DNA from: Hyphomicrobiales bacterium
GTDB taxonomy: Bacteria > Pseudomonadota > Alphaproteobacteria > Rhizobiales > NORP267
Reading direction: 5' to 3'
Length of the DNA stretch: 55,580 nucleotides
NCBI GenBank assembly: GCA_021775855.1
Contig: JAJFGZ010000043.1
Coordinates: forward strand, 1-55,580
Shown in pieces: positions 17,104 through 25,000 of the stretch (position 1 is the first letter of the stretch; each line of letters opens with the position of its first letter). Made by a program: the position numbers and the translations under genes. The notes beneath the pieces were generated by a model. The model ran no database searches. It was not told the origin of the DNA and saw only the letters and a program-made list of their open reading frames with translations.

Positions 17104-17148
17104 TACGACCTTGCGATACGAGCATCCTTGACATAACTGGATCAAAGC

Positions 17149-18099
17149 ATGGCGATTGAATTTGCCTCCAAAGGCGACCTGGAAGAGAAAACGATATCCT
17201 TTACCGAAATTGGCAAGGACCTTTGGGCGTTTACTGCGGAAGGCGACCCCAATACGGGTGTTATTATCGGCGACGACAGCGTCATGATCGTGGATGCCCA
17301 GGCCACCCCGCGACTCGCCAATATGGTGATCGAAAAAATCCGCACCGTCACCGACAAGCCGATCAAGCATGTTGTGCTATCTCATTATCACGCGGTCCGC
17401 GTGCTTGGCGCGTCGGCGTATGAAGCGTCCGAAATCATCATGTCTGAGAAAGCGCGGGCCATGGTCGTGGAGCGCGGGCAGGAAGACTGGGATTCCGAAT
17501 TCGAGCGTTTTCCCCGTCTGTTCGAGGGCCACGAATCTATCCCCGGCCTGACCTGGCCGAGCCAGACATTCAAATCCCGTATGACGGTCTATCTCGGCAA
17601 CCGCCGGGTCGATCTGATGCATCTGGGCAGGGCCCACACGGCAGGTGATATTGTTGCGTCGGTACCAGATCAGAATGTCATGTTCACCGGCGATATCGTC
17701 GAATATGAATCCGCCTGCTATTGCGGCGACGGACATTTTCACGATTGGCCAACGACCCTGAAAGCGGTTCGGGATTGGCGCCTGGACGCCATCGCACCGG
17801 GCAGGGGGGACGCGCTGGTCGGCGAAAAGCAGGTCAATGCAGCGCTCGATTTCACCGAGGACTTCATCCGCTCGACCTACGACCCCGTTGCCCGGGTTGC
17901 TGTTGGAGGTGGGTCATTGAAGGAAGCCTGGGACGCGTGTCGGGCCGAATGCGATCCGAAATTCGCAGACGTCGCGATCTACGAACATTGCCTGCCCTTC
18001 AATGTATCGCGGGCCTACGATGAAGCGCGCGGGGTCGACAATCCACGGATTTGGACGGCACAACGCGACAAGGAAATGTGGGCAGAGTTACAGGGATAA
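17149..18099 (+). CDS. MBL-fold hydrolase with an altered metal-binding motif
   Basis: This 316-residue protein has the metallo-beta-lactamase fold (GVIIGDDSVMIVDAQATP, then VVLSHYHAVRVLGA). The first metal motif, normally HxHxDH, reads His79-Tyr-His81-Ala-Val-Arg84, so the Asp and the third His are replaced. The later histidine in GRAHTAGDI and the aspartate in FTGDIVE are kept, but the final PGHG motif reads PGRG. It may bind one metal or use a different site. It lies 22 bp before the FAD hydroxylase start, within the catabolic operon. Its substrate is unknown; a side-product hydrolase (thioester or lactone) is conceivable. Confidence 0.85.
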   Translation: MAIEFASKGDLEEKTISFTEIGKDLWAFTAEGDPNTGVIIGDDSVMIVDAQATPRLANMVIEKIRTVTDKPIKHVVLSHYHAVRVLGASAYEASEIIMSEKARAMVVERGQEDWDSEFERFPRLFEGHESIPGLTWPSQTFKSRMTVYLGNRRVDLMHLGRAHTAGDIVASVPDQNVMFTGDIVEYESACYCGDGHFHDWPTTLKAVRDWRLDAIAPGRGDALVGEKQVNAALDFTEDFIRSTYDPVARVAVGGGSLKEAWDACRAECDPKFADVAIYEHCLPFNVSRAYDEARGVDNPRIWTAQRDKEMWAELQG

Positions 18100-18120
18100 C
18101 ACACGGGATGAAGGTAAAGT

Positions 18121-19737
18121 GTGATGTCATCAAACACCCATAAAGTCATTGAACAATACAACTATATCCGATCTTCTGATCAAGATGCCTCTTCCCCGAC
18201 GCGCCACCCCGTGGTCGTCGTTGGTGCCGGGCCGGTAGGTCTGGTTGCAGCCATTGACCTTGCCCAGCGCGATATCCCGGTCGTCCTGCTGGACGATAAC
18301 GACCGGATTGGTGAGGGGTCCCGTGCAATCTGTTTTTCCAAACGGTGCCTTGAAGTCTGCGACCGGTTGGGGGTCCGAGACCAGATGGTCGAGAAGGGCG
18401 TGACCTGGCAGGTCGGCCGGATTTTTCTTGAGGACCAGCAGATCCTCGATTTTGATCTTTTGCCGGAACGCGGACACAAGAACCCGGCCTTCATCAACCT
18501 CCAGCAATATTACATGGAGGCCTGGCTGGTGGAGCGGGCATTGCAGCTCGACAATATCGATATCCGTTGGCGCAACAAGGTGACTGATACGCGGGTCACC
18601 GACGATTGCGCCACACTGGAAATCGACACGCCGGACGGTGGGTATCAGCTGGAAGCCGAATATCTGCTTGCGTGTGATGGCGCCCGGTCATCGATCCGCG
18701 ACTTTCTGGGGATGGAATTTGATGGTCAGGTATTTGAGGACCGGTTCCTGATTGTCGACGTGAAAATGAACGCTGACTTTCCGTCCGAACGCTGGTTCTG
18801 GTTCGATCCGCCATTTCACAAGAATCGTTCGACACTCCTCCACCGCCAGCCCGACAATGTGTGGCGGATTGACTTTGCGCTTGGTCCCGACGCCGATCAG
18901 GCGGAAGAGGAAAAGCTTGAAAACGTCATGCCCCGGCTTCACGCCATGCTCGGTGAGGATATTGATCTCGAGATCGAATGGATCTCCTGTTACGCGTTCC
19001 AGTGCCGGCGCATGGAGCAGTTTGTAAACGGCCGGGTCATCTTTGCCGGGGATTCCGCCCATCAGGTTTCGCCATTCGGCGCGCGTGGCGCCAATTCAGG
19101 CGTCGAGGACGCCCAGAATATCGCCTGGAAGCTGGAATTGATCTTGAAAGGCCATGCCGAACCGAGCTTGATCGAGACCTATTCAAGGGAACGTGAAATG
19201 GCTGCTGATGAAAATCTCGGTCATTCGACCCGCTCGACCGACTTTATCGCCCCCGATTTCGCAGTCGCCAAGGCGTTCCGCAATGCGGCTCTCAATCTGG
19301 CAACCGTCGCGCCCTTTGCCAAATCTGTCGTCAATACCGGCCGGCTGTCCGTGCCTTCGGTCTACGACACACCGCTCACGACCCCGGATACGGACGATTT
19401 CGGCGGGGTCACACAACTCGGCGCGGTTTTGCCGGACGCGCCTATGAAAGACGCGGATGGAAAGGATGTGTGGCTTCTCGATTGCCTGGACAGCGGCTTT
19501 ACCGCTCTTTACGTACCGAAAAACGGTGAGGCACCGCCAAAAATTGAAGGCGTCAGGACCTTGGTGATCGGCAGCGATATCCGCGATGCAGAGGGGATAT
19601 TCACAACCCGCTACGACGCCCGGCCGGGTAACTATTATCTGTCGCGGCCCGACCAATATCTGTGTGCCCGGTTCCACGAGCCGGACCCCGCACAAATTGC
19701 CGCGGCGCTGAAACGCGCACGCGGGCAGGTGGCGTAA
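18121..19737 (+). CDS. FAD-dependent aromatic hydroxylase (MhaA/MhpA-like)
   Basis: This 538-residue group A flavoprotein monooxygenase has the ADP-binding VVVGAGPVGLVAAIDLAQRD (GxGxxG), a central LLACDGARSSIRDFLG (DG motif), GRVIFAGDSAHQVSPFGARG (GD motif contacting FAD ribityl), and a C-terminal thioredoxin-like tail. It is closest by eye to MhpA/PobA-type hydroxylases of the PF01494 family. Together with the small DUF2783 protein immediately downstream it resembles the 3-hydroxyphenylacetate 6-hydroxylase pair MhaA/MhaB that produces homogentisate. The position in a homogentisate operon supports this; substrate identity remains an inference. Confidence 0.85.
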   Translation: MMSSNTHKVIEQYNYIRSSDQDASSPTRHPVVVVGAGPVGLVAAIDLAQRDIPVVLLDDNDRIGEGSRAICFSKRCLEVCDRLGVRDQMVEKGVTWQVGRIFLEDQQILDFDLLPERGHKNPAFINLQQYYMEAWLVERALQLDNIDIRWRNKVTDTRVTDDCATLEIDTPDGGYQLEAEYLLACDGARSSIRDFLGMEFDGQVFEDRFLIVDVKMNADFPSERWFWFDPPFHKNRSTLLHRQPDNVWRIDFALGPDADQAEEEKLENVMPRLHAMLGEDIDLEIEWISCYAFQCRRMEQFVNGRVIFAGDSAHQVSPFGARGANSGVEDAQNIAWKLELILKGHAEPSLIETYSREREMAADENLGHSTRSTDFIAPDFAVAKAFRNAALNLATVAPFAKSVVNTGRLSVPSVYDTPLTTPDTDDFGGVTQLGAVLPDAPMKDADGKDVWLLDCLDSGFTALYVPKNGEAPPKIEGVRTLVIGSDIRDAEGIFTTRYDARPGNYYLSRPDQYLCARFHEPDPAQIAAALKRARGQVA

Positions 19738-19961
19738 TGGCCAAATTGATCATAGAGGCCAACCTTGCCGGTCAGGACCAGGCTTACGGCGAGATAATCG
19801 AAGCCCACCGGGGGTTGTCGGATGCGGAATCCACGGAGCTGAATGCCCGGCTGATTCTCATTCTGGCCAACCATATTGGTGACCGGGACGTCCTGTCGCA
19901 AGCTCTGGAGCTGGCTAAATCGGTCGGCCAGACTGCGGCTAACAAACCCGGGCGGGGATAG
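19737..19961 (+). CDS. DUF2783 protein, possible hydroxylase coupling protein (MhaB-like)
   Basis: This small 74-residue protein starts MAKLIIEANLAGQDQAYGEI and continues LSDAESTELNARLILILANHIGD, the DUF2783 pattern. Its ATG overlaps the hydroxylase stop (TAATG), so the two are made together. DUF2783 proteins recur directly after FAD hydroxylases. In the MhaAB system a small coupling protein is needed for efficient hydroxylation, which is the role proposed here by analogy. The last 23 bp overlap the 3' end of the convergent P450 gene. Confidence 0.82.
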   Translation: MAKLIIEANLAGQDQAYGEIIEAHRGLSDAESTELNARLILILANHIGDRDVLSQALELAKSVGQTAANKPGRG

Positions 19962-21216
19962 ACAGAAATCCGCGAAAACGGGCGCGCCCGCCGCGAACCG
20001 GCGCACCGTCGAGCCGGTAATCAGGGAATTTGGCCAGAAAGCGCGATATCGCTATTCTTCCCTCGAGCCGCGCCAGGGAAAGCCCGGCGCAGGTATGCGG
20101 CCCGCCGCCAAAGGCGAGGTGGCGATTTGGTTTGCGGGAAATATCAAACCTGGCGGGATCGGGAAATTGTTCAGGATCACGATTGGCAGCGCCGATGCAC
20201 AGCCAGATCCGGGTATCCGGATCCATTTTCATGCCGCCAATCTCCACGTCCGTTGTCGTGATCCGGTTGCCGAGCTGGTTCGAAGATTCAAACCGCAACA
20301 TCTCTTCAATCGCGGGTCCAATCAGGCCCGGATCGGCCTTCAGACGGGCCATCTCTTCCGGCCATTCGAGCAGGGTGTACAGCCCGTTGCCGATCAGGTT
20401 GGTCGTCGTTTCGTGTCCTGCATTGAGGAGGAATATGCAATTTTGCAATAGTTCCATTTCGCTCAGCCGGTCGCCGTCTTCGCCTTCAATGAGGCGGGTC
20501 AGCACGTCAACTGACGGATCGCCCGGGTTTTTCCTCCGCCGGGCCACAAGCCCTTTCAAATAATCAACCATCTCGGTGACCGCTTTGTTGCCGCGCATTT
20601 CCTGCTCGGGCGTCAATACCGCTTCAAGCGCACCCAACACAGCCAGCGACCAATCCCGCAGCGGTGCCCGTTCTTCGTGGGGGACGTCCAGCAAGTTGCC
20701 GATAATCTCGACAGGGATGGCAGACGCGTAATCGTCTATCAGATCGACTTGGTCCCGGTCCGCCATTTTGTCCAATAGATCATCTACAAGGCGAACGAGG
20801 CCGGGTTCCATGCTGGTAATGGCGCGCGGCGTCAGCGCCCCGACGATCAATTTGCGGACGCGGGTATGGAGCGGCGGGTCGTTGAATACCAGACTGGTTG
20901 TGTGATGTTCAAACAGCGGGCTATCGCCATATTTTGGGAAGAATTCTTTTTTCTTGTCGGAACTGAAACTGGCCGTATCCCGGTACGCCTGTAATAAATC
21001 GGCATGGCGCGAGAGAAAATACGCCCCGTCCGGGCACAGGTGAACCGGCGAATGGGTCAACAATGCCCGATAGGTAGGGTAGGGGTTTTCGTAGAATTCC
21101 GGTGACAGATGGAGTGGATCGAACGCGCTCGCAATTTCCCGCGCCTGATCCTCACTCCAATCGGGAGCTTTCATCGGGTCGGCGGAATGGGAATTCTGAA
21201 CTGGTGGTGCGGGCAT
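19939..21216 (-). CDS. cytochrome P450
   Basis: This 425-residue soluble bacterial P450 has the I-helix oxygen-binding motif LLNAGHETTTNL, the K-helix ExxR in EEMLRFESS, and the haem ligand loop FGGGPHTCAGLSLARLEGRI with the axial Cys. It has no membrane anchor. The substrate cannot be read from sequence. The gene converges on, and overlaps by 23 bp, the end of the hydroxylase/DUF2783 operon. A perfect palindrome (21233) lies 17 bp upstream of its start. An internal start at 21174 (MKAPDWSE) is possible. Confidence 0.93.
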   Translation of the reverse strand: MPAPPVQNSHSADPMKAPDWSEDQAREIASAFDPLHLSPEFYENPYPTYRALLTHSPVHLCPDGAYFLSRHADLLQAYRDTASFSSDKKKEFFPKYGDSPLFEHHTTSLVFNDPPLHTRVRKLIVGALTPRAITSMEPGLVRLVDDLLDKMADRDQVDLIDDYASAIPVEIIGNLLDVPHEERAPLRDWSLAVLGALEAVLTPEQEMRGNKAVTEMVDYLKGLVARRRKNPGDPSVDVLTRLIEGEDGDRLSEMELLQNCIFLLNAGHETTTNLIGNGLYTLLEWPEEMARLKADPGLIGPAIEEMLRFESSNQLGNRITTTDVEIGGMKMDPDTRIWLCIGAANRDPEQFPDPARFDISRKPNRHLAFGGGPHTCAGLSLARLEGRIAISRFLAKFPDYRLDGAPVRGGRARFRGFLSIPARVC

Positions 21217-21232
21217 GGTCTCACTCGGCGAC

Positions 21233-21244
21233 AGGTTGCAACCT
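21233..21244. promoter_or_regulatory. palindrome upstream of the P450 gene
   Basis: AGGTTGCAACCT is a perfect 12-bp palindrome 17 bp before the P450 start. It shares the half-site GGTTGC with the two MarR-type sites, but its half-sites are 2 bp apart rather than 8 bp, so it is not simply a third copy. It may be an operator or may mask the translation start. Confidence 0.4.
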
Positions 21245-21293
21245 ATCTTTGCCGGAGAAAGTCCGTGGAATCCAGTTTTTGTGGAAATTTAAG

Positions 21294-21321
21294 CCCGGTT
21301 CCGGAGGCAGCCGGAACCGGG
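21294..21321. other. perfect GC-rich hairpin upstream of the TadG-like pair
   Basis: CCCGGTTCCGG and CCGGAACCGGG form a perfect 11-bp stem with the 6-base loop AGGCAG. Read as minus strand it lies 77 bp upstream of the P450 start; as plus strand it lies 330 bp before the TadG-like start. It has no T tract on either side. It may be a bidirectional insulator hairpin or a remnant of a REP-type repeat. Confidence 0.45.
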
Positions 21322-21651
21322 ACACCATTCCCGCCGCAAATGCAGGAACTTAAATCCCGCCGACCGGAGTGGAAAAACTCGTGGTCCGGTTAGGTCCGGA
21401 ACATGATGAGAGGACGGAGAGCAGGCCGGATGCATCAGGGTCTGAACAAGTCCGTATCAGATGCGGGGGCAGGCAGGTTAAAGATTACGAGCCTTACCCA
21501 GACCCGGATTTGTCAGGCGCTGCATTATTCTCCGTCCTGACAGTCTGGAATATGCACGATCGCCGTTGAATTGACCCTGAACCCGTCATTCATGTTCCGT
21601 TCATATTCAAATTGAACCTAAAAATTAACAAAAACTATACGCGGGCAGCCT

Positions 21652-23247
21652 ATGTTTGGGCTGCGAAATGTTGCTGGAAAGCAGGATATGCAGGACAAAA
21701 AACAAAGCCCAAAATTGCTGGGACTGACACCCGCGTTACGATCGCTGGCGCGCCGGTTCACAGGTTCCGAGCACGGCAACATCGCAATGATCTTCGGTTT
21801 GATGATTGTACCTCTCATTTTTGCTGTCGGTGCGGTAATCGACTATTCCCGCGCCGCCCAAAGAAAAGTTCAATTTCAGGCGGCCCTTGACGCAACCGCT
21901 CTGGCGCTCGGCCTGATGCCGACGAGCGCGTCGCAGAGCGATCTGGAAACGAGGGCTGCCGAAGTTTTCAATGCGAATTTTGCAGGAACCGGGTCTTGGG
22001 GTGCAAATATCGTTGTCGCGAAGACCGGCAGCATCGTTGACCTCTCCATCGTCGGGAATATCAGCACCTATTTCATGGGTCTGGCAAACATCAATACGAT
22101 CGATCTGAGTGTTGTATCCCAGGTCTTGATCGGTGGCGGGACAATTGAAGTTGCCATGGTGTTGGATAATTCGGGTTCCATGAGTGGATCAAAACTCACT
22201 GCCCTGAAAGGTGCTGCTGAGGGCCTGGTCAATACGCTGTATGACGGATTGCCGCCGAATTCGGCAGATTTGAGTTTTTCGCTGGTCCCGTTTGCAACAT
22301 TCGTGGATGTTGGCCAGGGCAATATCAATGCGTCCTGGATGGATACCCAGGCACTGTCGTCGATCCACAGCGAAAATTTTTCTTCGCCCGCAAATCGCTT
22401 CGATCTTTACAACAATATTTCCAACGTACAGTGGGAAGGTTGTGTTGAAGCACGGCCCTACCCTTACGACGTGCAGGACGACGCACCGATGACCGGCACG
22501 CCGGATACGCTGTATGTCCCGAGCTACGCACCTGACCACCCGGACGAAGAAAGTAATTGGTGGGAATTCCTGAATAATTATCTGAATGACCAGACCAGTG
22601 GTGGTGATTTGACCCGCCAGGAAAACATCAACAAATACGCATCGGGCGTATCCGCTGGTACCGACTATTATGGGACCACATATGGTTTTGGTCCGTCATT
22701 CATGTGCAATCAATCCGAACTGCTCCCGCTGACAACCAACCAGAACAGTGTTTTGACCGGTATCAACGATATGGTGGCGCGGGGAACAACAAATATTGTC
22801 CAGGGTCTTGTCTGGGGTTGGCGCACGTTGTCACCGGGCGAACCGTTCACCCAGGGCCGTTCCTATAGCGACAACAACAATCAGAAAATCATCATCCTGC
22901 TGACCGACGGTGCAAACTGGATATCGGGATCGAATAATTTCAATAAGTCGCTCTATTCGGCCTATGGGTTCATCAAGGACGGCCGGCTGGGGACCACGTC
23001 CACGTCGAGTTCAACCCGCACCGCAAGATTGAACGATCGCACGGCGGAAGCTTGCGAGAACGCAAAAGCATCGGGAATAACGATCTTTTCAATCACGTTT
23101 GATCTGGACGATGCAACCGCACTCAGCTTGATGACAAATTGCGCTACCAGCGCACAACATTATTACAATTCCCCAAGTACCAGCGATCTCGACGACGTCT
23201 TCGCCGAAATCGCCCTCAAGTTACGCCAGCTCCGCCTCTCCAGATAA
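21652..23247 (+). CDS. TadG-like pilus-assembly/von Willebrand factor A protein (copy 1)
   Basis: This 531-residue protein has an N-terminal TadE/TadG-like segment: FTGSEHGNIAMIFGLMIVPL starts a single membrane helix (about residues 42-62), followed by AVIDYSRAAQRKVQFQAALD. A von Willebrand A domain follows with the MIDAS signature DNSGSMSGSKL from Asp172 and a later LLTDGANW. It would be inner-membrane anchored with a large periplasmic domain. Tad proteins normally assemble Flp pili, but no tadA/B/C, flp or rcp gene is near. It is followed by a close paralogue. The start could instead be the ATG at 21688. Confidence 0.87.
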   Translation: MFGLRNVAGKQDMQDKKQSPKLLGLTPALRSLARRFTGSEHGNIAMIFGLMIVPLIFAVGAVIDYSRAAQRKVQFQAALDATALALGLMPTSASQSDLETRAAEVFNANFAGTGSWGANIVVAKTGSIVDLSIVGNISTYFMGLANINTIDLSVVSQVLIGGGTIEVAMVLDNSGSMSGSKLTALKGAAEGLVNTLYDGLPPNSADLSFSLVPFATFVDVGQGNINASWMDTQALSSIHSENFSSPANRFDLYNNISNVQWEGCVEARPYPYDVQDDAPMTGTPDTLYVPSYAPDHPDEESNWWEFLNNYLNDQTSGGDLTRQENINKYASGVSAGTDYYGTTYGFGPSFMCNQSELLPLTTNQNSVLTGINDMVARGTTNIVQGLVWGWRTLSPGEPFTQGRSYSDNNNQKIIILLTDGANWISGSNNFNKSLYSAYGFIKDGRLGTTSTSSSTRTARLNDRTAEACENAKASGITIFSITFDLDDATALSLMTNCATSAQHYYNSPSTSDLDDVFAEIALKLRQLRLSR

Positions 23248-23412
23248 TTGCGATCAATTGCGTATCGACGAAATCCGTTCCGATGGATGGGTTTGTCACA
23301 GCGTTAGCAAATGCTGAATCGAAACACAGGATTTTGCCCCTTCGATTTACGGGGTTTCAAATCGTTTCCGCTACAATCTCGATAGTAAACTGGATTTGCG
23401 GGAGTTGTGACA

Positions 23413-24936
23413 ATGTCAAAAGGTACCAGCAAAAAATCCGGGTTTTTTAAATGCCGCCGCGGTAATATTGCGATGCTGTTTGCATTGATATTGATCCCGC
23501 TCGCGCTCGCGGTTGGCGCTGCAATCGACTACAACCGTGCCTCCCTGTTTCGCGCTGAGGTTCAAAACGCTCTGGATGCTGCGGCGCTTGCAGTCGGCGC
23601 CATGCCAGGTACGACGTCGCAGGCCGACCTGGAAGCACGCGCCAACGCGTTTTTCGACGCCAATTTCAGTGGCAACCAGGGCGTAACCCAGGGCACGCTT
23701 CAGGTCACCCGGGTCGGCAACACCATCACCCTCGATCTACCGGCAGCGGTTGACACAACCTTTATGGGCATCGTCGGTATTACCGACATGTCGTTTGATC
23801 TGAAAACCGAAATCATCCTTGGCGGCGGTACACTGGAAGTAGCACTCGTGCTGGACAATTCCGGGTCCATGTCGGGCAGCAAGCTGACCGCACTGCAGGA
23901 CGCGGCCGAAACCCTTGTGGACACCATGTTCGACAATGCGACGCCGGGCAGCGGTGATCTCAAATTTTCGCTGGTTCCGTTCGCCACCTTCGTCGATGTG
24001 GGCACGGTTTATGCCGGAGTTGGTTGGATGGATACGCAGGGTCTGTCGCCCATCCACAGCGAAAATTTTAGCGCCCCCGCAAACCGTTTTGATCTCTATG
24101 ACAATATCGTCAACGTGCAGTGGGAGGGGTGCGTTGAAGCGCGGCCATACCCGCACGACGTGTCGGATACGCCACCCGATTCAAGTAACCCCGCGACCCT
24201 GTTTGTTCCCTCCTTCGCGCCGGACCATTCGGATACGGGGGGCTGGAACTGGCAATATCCAAACCGGTATCTGGCGGACGCCACGGGCGGAACCACGCTG
24301 GTTCGCCAGGAAAATGTCAGCAAGTATTATCCGGGTGTTACGGCGATCCCGGGCTATTACGGCACCACCTATAATTTCGGTCCTGCCTTCCTCTGCAACC
24401 AGAAGGAGTTGCAGGCCCTGACCGAATCGCAGTCCACAATTACCGCCGGCCTCAACGCCATGATGGCGCGTGGTTCGACCAATATTATTGAAGGCCTGGC
24501 CTGGGGCTGGCGCTCGCTCTCGCCCGGCGAACCATTTACCGAGGGGAGGTCCTACGGCGACAACAACAATCAGAAAGTACTGATCCTGCTGACCGATGGC
24601 CAGAACATGTTGTCGCCCATATCCAGCATCAACAAGTCGCTTTATTCGGCCTACGGCTTTGTCAAGGATGGCCGGGTCGGCACAACCTCGAATTCCCAGA
24701 CCCAGCAAAACGCGATGATGAATGCACGCACAGCCGAAACCTGTGAAAACGTCAAAGCCGCCGGGATCAAAATTTATACAATCACCTTTGACCTGACCCA
24801 CCAGGTGACGCTCGATATGATGCGTGATTGCGCCACTTCTGCGTCATACTATTTCAACAGCCCGAGCGCATCTGAGCTGGATGACATTTTCAGCCAGATC
24901 GCAGCAGAGCTGGTCGAACTGCGCATCAGCCGCTAA
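23413..24936 (+). CDS. TadG-like pilus-assembly/von Willebrand factor A protein (copy 2)
   Basis: This 507-residue paralogue of the preceding gene keeps the same order of parts: RRGNIAMLFALILIPLALAV membrane helix, AAIDYNRASLFRAEVQNALD, MIDAS DNSGSMSGSKL from Asp148, then stretches nearly identical to copy 1 (IHSENFS, VQWEGCVEARPYP, GWRSLSPGEPFTEGRSY, INKSLYSAYGF). The ATG at 23413 is preferred over the GTG at 23407 because GGGAG lies nine bases before it. The 165-bp gap, with no shared sequence seen there, suggests an old tandem duplication. Matching Cys positions suggest shared disulfides. The ligand and partner are unknown. Confidence 0.87.
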   Translation: MSKGTSKKSGFFKCRRGNIAMLFALILIPLALAVGAAIDYNRASLFRAEVQNALDAAALAVGAMPGTTSQADLEARANAFFDANFSGNQGVTQGTLQVTRVGNTITLDLPAAVDTTFMGIVGITDMSFDLKTEIILGGGTLEVALVLDNSGSMSGSKLTALQDAAETLVDTMFDNATPGSGDLKFSLVPFATFVDVGTVYAGVGWMDTQGLSPIHSENFSAPANRFDLYDNIVNVQWEGCVEARPYPHDVSDTPPDSSNPATLFVPSFAPDHSDTGGWNWQYPNRYLADATGGTTLVRQENVSKYYPGVTAIPGYYGTTYNFGPAFLCNQKELQALTESQSTITAGLNAMMARGSTNIIEGLAWGWRSLSPGEPFTEGRSYGDNNNQKVLILLTDGQNMLSPISSINKSLYSAYGFVKDGRVGTTSNSQTQQNAMMNARTAETCENVKAAGIKIYTITFDLTHQVTLDMMRDCATSASYYFNSPSASELDDIFSQIAAELVELRISR

Positions 24937-24962
24937 GTCGGGAAGATCATATTCAAGCCTGT

Positions 24963-24982
24963 CCTCTTGCGGGAAAAAGAGG
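24963..24982 (+). terminator. weak hairpin after TadG-like copy 2
   Basis: CCTCTT pairs with AAGAGG around the loop GCGGGAAA and is followed by TTT. It lies 26 bp past the TadG-like stop and before the ligase start. The stem is short, so termination would be partial. Confidence 0.3.
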
Positions 24983-25000
24983 TTTCGATCAAAATGCGGG

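Larger units (their letters stand above)
21217..21651. other. 435-bp intergenic region between P450 and TadG-like genes
   Basis: No credible protein is seen here. The region holds a perfect 12-bp palindrome near the P450 start and a perfect GC-rich hairpin at 21294. It becomes AT-rich towards 21590-21640 (TTCATATTCAAATTGAACC and following), where the promoter of the TadG-like gene is expected. I could not pick out a convincing -35/-10 pair. Confidence 0.5.

Noticed and set aside
21233..21244. Third copy of the MarR operator
   Set aside because: The half-site matches, but the spacing between half-sites differs (2 bp rather than 8 bp), so I list it as a separate palindrome.
21652..24936. Tad (Flp) pilus operon
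   Set aside because: Only TadG-like proteins are present; the ATPase, platform, prepilin and secretin genes are all missing.
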